Shown here in pieces: positions 16,455 to 24,877 of a DNA stretch of 64,000 bases; the stretch's first letter is position 1; each line of letters begins with the position of its first letter. Position numbers and translations under genes: made by a program. This DNA comes from Bradyrhizobium sp. CSS354 (GTDB lineage Bacteria; Pseudomonadota; Alphaproteobacteria; Rhizobiales; Xanthobacteraceae): the NCBI RefSeq assembly GCF_029051725.1, contig NZ_JAACFU010000006.1, positions 519,516 through 583,515 of the forward strand, read 5' to 3'. Under the pieces are notes generated by a model. The model was not told the origin of the DNA, ran no database searches, and saw nothing but the letters and a program-made list of their open reading frames with translations.

Positions 16455-18074
16455 TCACTTCGCATCCTCCAAAATCATCGTCGCGCCTTTCTCGGCGATC
16501 ATCGCGGTGGGTGTGTTGGTGTTGCCCGACGTGATGGTCGGCATGATTGACGCATCGACAATTCGAAGGCCGCCGAGACCGTAGAAGCGCAGGCGTTCGT
16601 CGACCACCGCCATCGGATCGCTCACCGCGCCCATCTTCGCGGTGCCGACGGGATGGAAGATGGTGGTGCCGATGTCGCCTGCGGCCTTGGCGAGCGAGGC
16701 GTCGTCGTCACCGACGGCGGGGCCGGGCAGATACTCGCTCGGGCGATATTTTGCCAGCGCCTTCTGCTGCATCAGGCGGCGGGTGGTGCGGATGGCGTCG
16801 GCGCCGACCTGACGGTCGTCATCCGTTGAAAGATAATTCGGCGCGATGATCGGCTTCTCGTCCGGCGTCGCCGAACGTAGACGTACGGTGCCGCGCGAGG
16901 TCGGCTGGAGATTGCAGGCGCTCACCGTGATCGCGGGGAAGCGATGCAGGGGATCGCCGAACTTGTCGAGCGACAGCGGCTGCACGTGAAACTGGATGTT
17001 GGCGCGTGCGCGCGTCGCATCGGAGCGGGTGAAGATGCCGAGCTGCGACGGCGCCATCGTCAGCGGCCCGCGACGGCGTAAGGCGTAGTCGAGGCCCATC
17101 AAGCCGCGTCGAACCAGATTGTAATAGGTCTCGTTCAATGTGCGCACGCCCTCGACCTTGTAGATCGCGCGCTGCTGGAGATGATCCTGCAAATTGCGAC
17201 CGATGCCGGGCTTGTCCATCACGATGTCGATGCCGAGCGGGGACAGCCAGTCGGCGGGCCCGATGCCGGAGCGATGCAGCACCTGCACCGAGCCGATCGC
17301 GCCTGCCGAGAGGACTACCTCGCGTTTCGCACGCGCCTCGATGATCTCGCCATTCTGGATGAAGCGCACGCCGACAGCGCGGCCCTGCTCAATGATCAGA
17401 CGATCAACAAGCACATGTTTTTCGAGCCGTAGGTTCGGGCGGTTCAGGACCGGCTTGAGAAAGCCACGCGCCGACGACCAGCGCCGGCCGCGCTTCTGAT
17501 TGACGTGGAAATAGCTGGTGCCTTCGTTGTCGCCGGTATTGAAATCCGGGATGCGCTTGATGCCCATCTCTTCGGCCGCATCGCCCACCGCATCGAGGAT
17601 GTCCCAGGACAACCGCGGCGCCTCGATGCGCCAGCCGCCGCCGGCGCCGTGATGCTCGCTCGCGCCGAGGAAGTGATCCTCGAGCCGTTTGAACAGCGGC
17701 AGCACGTCGTCATAACCCCAGCCGGTCATGCCGAGCTGGCGCCAGTGATCGTAATCAGCGGCCTGTCCACGCATCGAGATCATGGCGTTGATCGCCGACG
17801 AGCCGCCGATCACCCTGCCACGAGGATAGGCGAGCGAGCGGCCGTTCAGGCCGGGCTCGGCCTCGGTCCTGAACATCCAGTCCGAGCGCGGATTGCCGAT
17901 GGCGAAGAGATAGCCGACGGGAATGTGGAACCAGATCCAGTTGTCGTCGCCGCCCGCTTCGAGGACGAGGACGCGATTGCTGGAATTGGCCGACAGCCGG
18001 TTGGCGACGATGCAGCCGGCCGTGCCGGCCCCAACGACAATGTAGTCAAACTCACCTTCGAGCCGTCTTGGCAT
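16455..18074 (-). CDS. GMC-family FAD oxidoreductase (alcohol/choline dehydrogenase-like)
   Basis: 539-residue flavoprotein of the glucose-methanol-choline family. I use ATG 18074, five residues inside the longest frame, because GGAAGCAG precedes it. The FAD motif GAGTAGCIVANRLS is near residues 15-28. The GMC signature 1 is GRVIGGSSAINAMISMRGQ, and signature 2 lies in VVLSAGAIGSVQVLHRSGIG. The C-terminal active-site His is in FHPVGTAKMG, and the Asn in SGNTNTPTAMIAEKGA. The substrate is likely a primary alcohol but cannot be named. It diverges from the M20 amidohydrolase across a repeat-containing gap. Confidence 0.9.
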   Translation of the reverse strand: MPRRLEGEFDYIVVGAGTAGCIVANRLSANSSNRVLVLEAGGDDNWIWFHIPVGYLFAIGNPRSDWMFRTEAEPGLNGRSLAYPRGRVIGGSSAINAMISMRGQAADYDHWRQLGMTGWGYDDVLPLFKRLEDHFLGASEHHGAGGGWRIEAPRLSWDILDAVGDAAEEMGIKRIPDFNTGDNEGTSYFHVNQKRGRRWSSARGFLKPVLNRPNLRLEKHVLVDRLIIEQGRAVGVRFIQNGEIIEARAKREVVLSAGAIGSVQVLHRSGIGPADWLSPLGIDIVMDKPGIGRNLQDHLQQRAIYKVEGVRTLNETYYNLVRRGLMGLDYALRRRGPLTMAPSQLGIFTRSDATRARANIQFHVQPLSLDKFGDPLHRFPAITVSACNLQPTSRGTVRLRSATPDEKPIIAPNYLSTDDDRQVGADAIRTTRRLMQQKALAKYRPSEYLPGPAVGDDDASLAKAAGDIGTTIFHPVGTAKMGAVSDPMAVVDERLRFYGLGGLRIVDASIMPTITSGNTNTPTAMIAEKGATMILEDAK

Positions 18075-18095
18075 TCTGCTTCCACCCAATAGGAG

Positions 18096-18178
18096 TCATG
18101 CCCGGGCTTGTCCCGGGCATCCACGCGCTTTCCGTTCTAATAGTCAGACGTGGATGGCCGGGACAAGCCCGGCCATGA
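18096..18178. repeat. Palindromic intergenic element with 30-bp arms
   Basis: Left arm at 18096-18125 (TCATGCCCGGGCTTGTCCCG...) and right arm at 18149-18178 are inverted copies with two mismatches, separated by 23 bases. The transcript would fold into a long hairpin. It stands in the divergent space between two genes and is of the type dispersed in Bradyrhizobium genomes. Confidence 0.8.
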
Positions 18179-18275
18179 CGAGAGGACAGAGCTACCCCAG
18201 ACTCCCCGCCAGTTGGGTGGACTGGCGCTTGCATGGTAGACAGGCCTGCATTTTCAACAAAGCTTGAGACCCTCC

Positions 18276-19448
18276 ATGCCCATCGTGAACCGCGTCGCCG
18301 ACCTTCAACCCGATATTCAGGCCTGGCGCCGGGACATCCACCAGCATCCGGAGCTGCTCTACGACGTCCACCGCACCGCAGCATTCGTCGCAGACCGCCT
18401 GCGCGAATTCGGCTGCGATGAGGTCGTGACCGGCATCGGCCAGACCGGCGTGGTCGGCGTGATCAAGGGCAGCAAGCCGGCCGGCGAGGGCCTCAAGACC
18501 ATCGGCCTGCGCGCCGATATGGATGCGCTCCCGGTCGAGGAGCAGACCAACCTGCCTTACGCTTCGAAGACTCCCGGTAAGATGCACGCCTGCGGCCACG
18601 ACGGCCACACAGCGATGCTGCTCGGTGCTGCGCGCTATCTCGCCGAGACCCGCAACTTCGCCGGCGATGCGGTGGTGATCTTCCAGCCGGCCGAGGAGGG
18701 TGGCGCCGGCGGCTTGGCGATGGTCAAGGACGGATTGATGGAGCGCTTCGGCATCGAGCAGGTCTACGGCATGCACAACGGCCCGGGCATTCCGGTGGGC
18801 TCGTTCGCGATCCGGCCGGGTCCGATCATGGCGGCGACCGACGAGGTCGATATCATGATCGAGGGGCTCGGCGGCCATGCCGCGCGACCGCACAAATGTG
18901 TCGATTCCGTTCTGGTCGGCGCACAGGTGATCACGGCGCTGCAGTCGATCGTCGCGCGCAGCGTCGATCCGCTGGAATCGGCCGTGATCTCGATCTGCGA
19001 GTTCCACGCGGGCAATGCCCGCAACGTGATTCCGCAAACCGCGACACTGAGGGGCACCATCCGCACGCTGTCGCCGGAGGTGCGCAAGCTGGTCGAGAAG
19101 CGCGTGCACGAGGTCGTCGCGGGCGTGGCGCAGATCACCGGCGCCAAGATTGATCTGCACTACAAGCGGAATTATCCCGTGGTGAACAACCACGCCGCGG
19201 AGACCGAGATTGCGCGTCGCATCGCCGGGCAGGTCGCGGGCGAGGCCAATGTGCTCGAAATGCCGCCGCTGATGGGCGGCGAGGATTTCGCCTATATGCT
19301 TGAAGCGCGCCCCGGCGCCTTCATCTTCTGCGGCAACGGCGACAGCGCCGGCCTGCATCACCCCGCCTACAATTTCGATGACGAGGCGATCGTTTACGGC
19401 ACGTCGTACTGGGTCAAGCTGGTCGAGCAATCGCTCGCGGCATCGTAA
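18276..19448 (+). CDS. M20-family amidohydrolase (hippurate hydrolase-like)
   Basis: 390-residue metallo-amidohydrolase of the M20D group, which cleaves N-acyl or amide bonds of amino acids. The zinc/manganese blocks are LRADMDALPVEEQTN and MHACGHDGHTAMLLGAARYL, and QPAEEGGAGG carries the catalytic Glu. The lid domain starts around EVDIMIEGLGGHAARPHKCVD. The C-terminal metal ligand region is PPLMGGEDFAYMLE. ATG 18276 is used, and an upstream TTG at 18264 adds four residues without support. Exact substrate unknown. A hairpin terminator follows. Confidence 0.9.
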   Translation: MPIVNRVADLQPDIQAWRRDIHQHPELLYDVHRTAAFVADRLREFGCDEVVTGIGQTGVVGVIKGSKPAGEGLKTIGLRADMDALPVEEQTNLPYASKTPGKMHACGHDGHTAMLLGAARYLAETRNFAGDAVVIFQPAEEGGAGGLAMVKDGLMERFGIEQVYGMHNGPGIPVGSFAIRPGPIMAATDEVDIMIEGLGGHAARPHKCVDSVLVGAQVITALQSIVARSVDPLESAVISICEFHAGNARNVIPQTATLRGTIRTLSPEVRKLVEKRVHEVVAGVAQITGAKIDLHYKRNYPVVNNHAAETEIARRIAGQVAGEANVLEMPPLMGGEDFAYMLEARPGAFIFCGNGDSAGLHHPAYNFDDEAIVYGTSYWVKLVEQSLAAS

Positions 19449-19474
19449 GGTCAAGCCGAAAGCACACATGAAAA

Positions 19475-19500
19475 GAGCCCGTGCACCGCACGGGCCCTTT
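19475..19500. terminator. Bidirectional terminator between amidohydrolase and pit
   Basis: An 8-bp GC stem, GCCCGTGC (19477-19484) with GCACGGGC (19488-19495), has a three-base loop. It is preceded by AAAA and followed by CCTTT, so it can end both the plus-strand amidohydrolase and the minus-strand pit transcript. The minus-strand U tail is the better one. Confidence 0.75.
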
Positions 19501-19522
19501 GTCTTCGAGCGACGTGATAGGC

Positions 19523-21151
19523 TCAGAAGATCCGCGAGAAGATCACGTACAGCGTACCCGACAATAGGATGGCGACGGGCAAGGTCAGCACCCAGGCCAT
19601 CACCATGTTCCTGATGGTGGCGACCTGAAGACCCGAACCGTTCGCGGCCATGGTGCCGGCGACGCCGGACGACAGCACGTGGGTGGTCGAGACCGGCAGG
19701 CCGAACACGTCGGCGGCGCCGATCGTGGCGGCGGCGACGAGCTCGGCGGAAGCGCCCTGCGCGTAGGTGAGGTGAGTCTTGCCGATCTTCTCACCGACGG
19801 TCACGACGATGCGCTTCCAGCCGATCATGGTGCCGAGGCCGAGCGCGATGGCGACCGCGACCTTCACCCAGGTCGGGATGAACTTGGTCGCGCTGTCGAG
19901 TCCGCCCTTGTAGGCGTTCAAGGTCGCGACCTCTTGCTTGCTGAGGTCGTTTTCCTTGTCCTTCATCAGGAAGCGGATCGCTTCCGAGGTCAGGTACATG
20001 TCGTTGCGGGTGTTGCCGACGACTTCCGCCGGCACCTTGTTCAGCGAACCGTATTTCGCGACCTGCTCGCCGACATCCTTCACCAGCACTGAGAGCGAAG
20101 GATAGGTGCCTTCGCTGATGTGATGCGAGGTGACGTACTGCGTCACCGCAGGACGGGGATCGCCGATGATCGCATGGCCCGCGCCCTTGGTCGCAACCAC
20201 CTTGGAGGCGGCTTCCGAGATCTTCGCGAACTGGGCGACTTGCGACTCCGGCAATGCGCGGTTGAGCGCATAGGCCGTCGGCACGGTACCGATCAGGATC
20301 AGCATGATCAGGCCCATGCCCTTCTGGCCGTCGTTCGAACCGTGGGCGAAGCTGACACCGGTGCAGGTCAGGATCAGCAGGCCGCGAATCCAGATCGGCG
20401 GAGCTTTGTTACCCTCAGGGGCGGCATAGAGCGCCGGGTTCTTGACGATCAGCTTGAGCAGCAGCAGCAGGCCGGCGGCGCAGACGAAGCCGACCAGCGG
20501 CGACAGCAGGAGCGCATAGCCGATCTCCGTGGCCTTGCCCCAGTCCACGCCCGAGGTGCCGTCGCGGCCGCGCATCAGCGCGTTTGCGACGCCGACGCCG
20601 ATGATCGAGCCGATCAGCGTGTGCGAGGAGGAGGCCGGCAGGCCGAAATACCAGGTGCCGAGGTTCCAAAGGATTGCGGCGATCAGTAGCGCGAACACCA
20701 TCGCGAAACCGGCGCTGGAGCCGACCTGAAGGATCAACTCGACCGGCAGCAGCGAGACGATGCCGAAGGCCACGGCGCCAGACGAGAGTAGCACGCCGAG
20801 GAAGTTGAAGAAGCCCGACCACATCACCGCGACTTCGGCCGGCAGCGAATGGGTGTAGATAACGGTGGCCACCGCGTTGGCGGTGTCGTGGAAGCCGTTG
20901 ACGAATTCGAAGCCGAGCGCGATCAGGAGCGCGACAAACAAGAGGATGTAGGGCAGGTAGCTCGTGACACGCGTGCCGGTCGCATCGACATCCGAATAGA
21001 TGCTGTAGGCCACATAGAGCAGGCCCGCGGCGAGGATGCCGAAGAACAGGATCATCGTGAGCGGGTTGAAGCCCTTGTCGAGATTTGGCCGCGAGGCCGG
21101 CTGGATCGGCGCGGGATCGGCTACTGCGCGGTCGAATGCTACATCGGTCAT
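19523..21151 (-). CDS. pit: Low-affinity inorganic phosphate transporter (PiT family)
   Basis: 542-residue integral membrane symporter moving metal-phosphate with protons. I start at ATG 21151 (MTDVAFDRAV). The frame is open to 21217 but lacks a site there. About ten or more membrane helices are evident. The PiT signatures are present in both halves: GFEFVNGFHDTANAVATVIYT in the first and FGLPVSTTHVLSSGVAGTMAA in the second, with SSSHTLIGSIIGVG between them. A soluble insert of roughly 110 residues (LPESQVAQFAKISE to about EVATLNAY) is longer than in E. coli PitA and typical of alphaproteobacterial members. It is followed by a terminator. Confidence 0.92.
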   Translation of the reverse strand: MTDVAFDRAVADPAPIQPASRPNLDKGFNPLTMILFFGILAAGLLYVAYSIYSDVDATGTRVTSYLPYILLFVALLIALGFEFVNGFHDTANAVATVIYTHSLPAEVAVMWSGFFNFLGVLLSSGAVAFGIVSLLPVELILQVGSSAGFAMVFALLIAAILWNLGTWYFGLPASSSHTLIGSIIGVGVANALMRGRDGTSGVDWGKATEIGYALLLSPLVGFVCAAGLLLLLKLIVKNPALYAAPEGNKAPPIWIRGLLILTCTGVSFAHGSNDGQKGMGLIMLILIGTVPTAYALNRALPESQVAQFAKISEAASKVVATKGAGHAIIGDPRPAVTQYVTSHHISEGTYPSLSVLVKDVGEQVAKYGSLNKVPAEVVGNTRNDMYLTSEAIRFLMKDKENDLSKQEVATLNAYKGGLDSATKFIPTWVKVAVAIALGLGTMIGWKRIVVTVGEKIGKTHLTYAQGASAELVAAATIGAADVFGLPVSTTHVLSSGVAGTMAANGSGLQVATIRNMVMAWVLTLPVAILLSGTLYVIFSRIF

Positions 21152-21248
21152 GTCAGGACGCCCCTTAACTTTCAGGTAAGGGTATTGTCCGCGATGGATT
21201 TGAAGGCTGGATGACAAGCAGCGGTTGAAAGCCGATTTCCGCCGCTAT

Positions 21249-22691
21249 TTACGCCGCCCGCGCGGCTTTCTTCTGCAAACCGGCGACGATCTTCAGGTCT
21301 TCGACAAAGCGCTGATATTCCAGCACCTTGGCTTCCGGATCGGGCAACCGTAGCAGATAGGACGGGTGCACCGTCACCAGCGCCTTGTGACCGTCAGGAA
21401 GATCGATCAGCCGGCCGCGGGTCTTGCCGATCGGGGTGATCTTGCCGAACACGCTCTGCGCGGCGGTCGCGCCCATCGCTACGATGAGATCGGGCTGGAT
21501 GACGGAGACTTCCCGCTCATACCACTGTCGGCAGGCCTTTATCTCCGGCGTATTCGGCTTCTGATGCAGGCGGATTTTGCCGCGCGGCACGAATTTGAAG
21601 TGTTTCACCGCGTTGGTGACATAGACCTTCTTGCGGTCGACGCCGGCCTCCTGCAGTGCCCGGTCGAGCATCTGGCCGGCCGGACCGACGAAGGGATGGC
21701 CGGCGAGGTCTTCCTTGTCGCCGGGCTGTTCGCCGACCAGCATGATATTGGCGGATTTCGGACCTTCGCCGAACACGGTCTGGGTCGCGTCCTTGTAGAG
21801 ATGGCAGGCGCGGCAGTGGGCGGCCTCCTCGCGGAGCGCTTCGAGATCGTCGGTAGCGGTCTTGCGTTTCATCGGAGCCTCCGGCCGCTTTTGAGGCTTG
21901 TGCGGATCGGTTGCGGCATTGGCGATCATGGCGCCGGTCATGCGTTCGGCATCCTCGATCAGAGGCTTAATGATCGAAGCCTCGGGCAGGTTCCTCCAAT
22001 ATTTCTTCGGCATCTCCGTTTGCATCGCCTTCACCTTCAGGCGGGCGGGATTGAAGATGCTGGCGTAGTAGCGCCGCCAGGTTTCCTCCAGCCGGTCTTC
22101 GCTCGGCGCCTCGCTCTTGCTGACGCCTGATGTGTACGAGAGCGCGTGGCCATCCCAATGCGCGCACAAATCGGGCGTCAGGATCGACCAGGGCATGTCG
22201 GCAAAGCGCTTGGCGAAGAACGGCGCGGCGAGCTCGACGATATGATGCTCCGGCTCGAACCACGCAACGTAGTGTGCTTCGCGTTCCCTGCCGATCTCGC
22301 GGAAGCGCACGAAGGCATGCATCTTGTGCTCGTCGCGGTAGATCGCCTTTGCCATGGCCGTGACTTGCGCGACATCGACATCGGTCGCGACCTCGATGAG
22401 ATCGTGATTGTCCTTCAGCCGATACAACAGGCGATAGAGGATCGCGAAGCGCTCGGGATCGCGATGCAGGATCGCGGCCTTGGCGAGCTCGACGAATTTT
22501 GCAGGCACGTTGAAGGTGCCGTCGCCACCGGCCGGCAGCGGAGACGGCGAGGGCGGCGCGAACAGCTCCGCTTCGCCGCCCCGCACGGCCCAGGTGATGT
22601 CGGCCGGCTTCACTTGGTGAAGCACGAGGCTACGCGCGGCTTTGCGCCAGCCATCGAAATCGGTTTCGTTCTCGAGGGTGATGTACTGCAT
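21249..22691 (-). CDS. DUF4130 domain fused to UdgX-type uracil-DNA binding protein
   Basis: 480-residue two-domain protein. Residues 1 to about 255 are a DUF4130 DNA-metabolism domain. Residues 285-470 are a family-4-like uracil-DNA glycosylase of the UdgX group: GEQPGD (320-325), GHPFVGPAGQMLD, NAVKHFKF, and VHPSYLLR (near 442-448). UdgX proteins bind uracil in DNA and form a covalent adduct through a histidine in a KRRIH loop. Here the loop reads KIRLH (372-376), keeping H376. Cluster cysteines C293, C296 and C387 are visible. The start overlaps the stop of the radical SAM gene by one base (TGATG on the minus strand), so they are coupled and probably damage-induced. Confidence 0.93.
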   Translation of the reverse strand: MQYITLENETDFDGWRKAARSLVLHQVKPADITWAVRGGEAELFAPPSPSPLPAGGDGTFNVPAKFVELAKAAILHRDPERFAILYRLLYRLKDNHDLIEVATDVDVAQVTAMAKAIYRDEHKMHAFVRFREIGREREAHYVAWFEPEHHIVELAAPFFAKRFADMPWSILTPDLCAHWDGHALSYTSGVSKSEAPSEDRLEETWRRYYASIFNPARLKVKAMQTEMPKKYWRNLPEASIIKPLIEDAERMTGAMIANAATDPHKPQKRPEAPMKRKTATDDLEALREEAAHCRACHLYKDATQTVFGEGPKSANIMLVGEQPGDKEDLAGHPFVGPAGQMLDRALQEAGVDRKKVYVTNAVKHFKFVPRGKIRLHQKPNTPEIKACRQWYEREVSVIQPDLIVAMGATAAQSVFGKITPIGKTRGRLIDLPDGHKALVTVHPSYLLRLPDPEAKVLEYQRFVEDLKIVAGLQKKAARAA

Positions 22692-23926
22692 CAGAAGCCA
22701 AATCCCAGTTGTGTTGCCTTCGGCTTGAACCGTTCGATCAGCCGTGCCTCGTCGAGCCGATGCGGCGTGGGCCGGTGATCGCTTAGGACGATGAACGGCA
22801 GCGCCTTGTTGCGGGGCACATGCAGCCGCGCGAGATCGGCGACGCGGATCGTGGTCGTGCGGCGCGCCGCGATGATGCGCTCGACCGCTTTGGTGCCGAA
22901 GCCCGGCACGCGCAACAATTCCTCGCGGCTGGCGCGGTTGACGTCGAGCGGGAAGCGGTCGCGGTGGCGCAGCGCCCAGGCGAGTTTTGGATCGATGTCG
23001 AGCGGCAGCATCGCGCTGTCGTCGATGATCTCGCCGACGTCGAAGCCGTAGAACCGCATCAGCCAGTCGGCCTGGTAGAGACGGTGCTCGCGCAGCAAGG
23101 GCGGCGCGCGCAGAGGCAGCGCGCGGCTGGCGTCGGGGATCGGGCTGAACGCGGAATAATAGACGCGCCTCAGCCTGTATGAACCGTAGAGATTGGCGCT
23201 GGTGTGAAGGATGGTGTGGTCGGAGGCCGCGTCGGCGCCGACGATCATCTGCGTGCTTTGGCCAGCCGGCGCGAAGCGCTGCGGCTTGGCTTTCGTCTTC
23301 GCGCTGAGGCTTTCCTCGGCCTCGTCCAGCTTCAGCCGCAGCCGGCCCATGGTACGGCGGATCGCGCGCACGTCCTTCTCGGGCGCGAATTGCTGCAGGC
23401 TCGTCTCCTGCGGCATCTCGATGTTGATGGAGAGACGGTCGGCATATTTGCCGGCCTCGGAGATCAATGCATCGTCAGCCTCGGGGATCGTCTTGAGATG
23501 GATGTAGCCGCGGAAGTGATGCTCCTCCCGTAGTTTGCGCGCGACGCTCACCACCTGCTCCATGGTGTAGTCGGGGTTGCGGATGATGCCGGAGGAGAGA
23601 AACAGCCCTTCGATGTAATTGCGCCGGTAGAAGTCGAGCGTCAGCTTGACCACTTCGTCGATGGTGAAGCGGGCACGCGGCACGTTGGAGGAGGCCCTGT
23701 TGACGCAATAGAGGCAGTCGTAATTGCAGGCGTTGGTCAGCAGCACCTTGAGCAGCGAGATACATCGGCCGTCCGGCGCGTAGGAATGGCAGATGCCCAT
23801 GCCGGGCGCGGTCGAGCCCATGCCCTTGCCGTCGCTGGAATCCCGCCGCTCGGTGCCGCTGGAGGCGCAGGACGCGTCGTACTTGGCGGCGTCTGCCAGG
23901 ATTTCCAGCTTGCGTTGCACGTCCAT
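22691..23926 (-). CDS. Radical SAM DNA modification/repair protein with HhH (TIGR03916-like)
   Basis: 411-residue protein from ATG 23926, preceded by AAAGGGATTCC. A longer frame to 24244 runs through the promoter and is rejected. The radical SAM cluster motif is C67-x3-C71-x2-C74 (NACNYDCLYC). An extra cysteine pair lies before it (C46, C55). The C-terminus has a helix-hairpin-helix DNA-binding block (LLRVPGFGTKAVERIIAARR). This family is regularly paired with the DUF4130/UdgX protein and is called a putative DNA modification or repair protein. Its chemistry is unknown. It diverges from imuA across a single LexA box. Confidence 0.88.
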   Translation of the reverse strand: MDVQRKLEILADAAKYDASCASSGTERRDSSDGKGMGSTAPGMGICHSYAPDGRCISLLKVLLTNACNYDCLYCVNRASSNVPRARFTIDEVVKLTLDFYRRNYIEGLFLSSGIIRNPDYTMEQVVSVARKLREEHHFRGYIHLKTIPEADDALISEAGKYADRLSINIEMPQETSLQQFAPEKDVRAIRRTMGRLRLKLDEAEESLSAKTKAKPQRFAPAGQSTQMIVGADAASDHTILHTSANLYGSYRLRRVYYSAFSPIPDASRALPLRAPPLLREHRLYQADWLMRFYGFDVGEIIDDSAMLPLDIDPKLAWALRHRDRFPLDVNRASREELLRVPGFGTKAVERIIAARRTTTIRVADLARLHVPRNKALPFIVLSDHRPTPHRLDEARLIERFKPKATQLGFGF

Positions 23927-24008
23927 ATTGGAATCCCTTTGATTCAGCTCATGAATCCCGAGGCCTGCCAATTCGATTGACTCCCGGGGCGTCGTTAGCT
24001 TTATATTA

Positions 24009-24023
24009 GAACATATCATGAAC
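24009..24023. promoter_or_regulatory. LexA box between radical SAM gene and imuA
   Basis: GAAC-ATATCAT-GAAC matches the alphaproteobacterial LexA operator GAAC-N7-GAAC (GTTC-N7-GTTC on the other strand) exactly. It is 65 bases before the imuA ATG and 82 bases before the radical SAM ATG, and it is the only such box I see in the 162-bp gap. One operator could therefore control both directions. Confidence 0.85.
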
Positions 24024-24088
24024 AAATGAGCTAGCCGCTGGTTCTCTTTTTGAGAGCCACCGGCAATCACCCTTGAGGAGCGGCGTAT

Positions 24089-24877
24089 ATGAGCGGCGCA
24101 CGAACAAGCGCGCTTGCAGCCTTGCGCGGCCAGATCGAGCGCATCGAGACGGCGGAGGTCGTGCATAATCGCGACCGTGTCGCGCTCGGCCATAGCGAAG
24201 TGGACAGCGCGCTGAAGGGCGGGCTCGCGCGCGCGGCAATCCACGAGGTGTTTTGCGAGGGACGTCAGGGCGCCGCCGCGACGGGCTTTGTCACGGGACT
24301 TGCGGGGCGCGTGACGGCGCGCAAGCCGCTGCTGTGGGTGCGGCAGGATTTTTCAGAGATTGAAGCCGGCGCGCTGTCGATGAGCGGGCTCGCCGAGATC
24401 GGCCTCGATCCGCGCCGGATGGTGATGGTGCGCGCCGCCGACGTGGAGAGTGCACTACGGACTTCGGCAGATGCGCTCGCCTGCGACGCGCTGGGTGCGG
24501 TCGTGCTCGAGCTCTGGGGTGAGACCAGGCAGTTCGATCTCGTGGCGAGCCGCAAGCTGACGCTGGCTGCGCAATCTTCCGGTGTCACCGGTTTGCTGCT
24601 GCGGATGGCCGCGCAACCCTTGCCCTCGACCGCCGAGACCAGATGGATGCTTCGCGCGGCGCATTCGCCGCCGGGCGCGATGTGGAGTGCCTGGGGGGCG
24701 CCGCGCTTCGATGCCGAGCTCCTGCGCAATCGTCACGGCCCGTGCGGCCGGTGGATCATGGAATGGAAATGTGATGAGTGCCAGTTCTCTGAATCGTCGG
24801 CGTATCCTCAGCCTGTGGCTGCCGCGCCTGCCCATCGATCGGATCCAGCGGTTCTTCGGCAACGTCGGGCTGGGTAG
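24089..24877 (+). CDS. imuA: SOS mutasome protein ImuA
   Basis: 262-residue RecA-like accessory protein of the ImuA-ImuB-DnaE2 translesion synthesis system. ATG 24089 follows TTGAGGAGCGGCGTAT, with GAGGAG as ribosome binding site. The family pattern is visible: LRGQIERIE at the start, FCEGRQGAAATGFVTGLAG in the loop region, LLWVRQDFSEIEAGALSMSGLAEIGLDPRRMVMVRA, and RLTLAAQSS-type block near SGVTGLLLRMAA. It lacks a full Walker A lysine pattern. The last 104 bases overlap imuB in another frame, which is unusually long for this operon. Confidence 0.9.
   Translation: MSGARTSALAALRGQIERIETAEVVHNRDRVALGHSEVDSALKGGLARAAIHEVFCEGRQGAAATGFVTGLAGRVTARKPLLWVRQDFSEIEAGALSMSGLAEIGLDPRRMVMVRAADVESALRTSADALACDALGAVVLELWGETRQFDLVASRKLTLAAQSSGVTGLLLRMAAQPLPSTAETRWMLRAAHSPPGAMWSAWGAPRFDAELLRNRHGPCGRWIMEWKCDECQFSESSAYPQPVAAAPAHRSDPAVLRQRRAG

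Noticed and set aside
23927..24244. N-terminal extension of the radical SAM protein to 517 residues
   Set aside because: The extension crosses the LexA box and the imuA start, has no family similarity, and ATG 23926 has a ribosome binding site.
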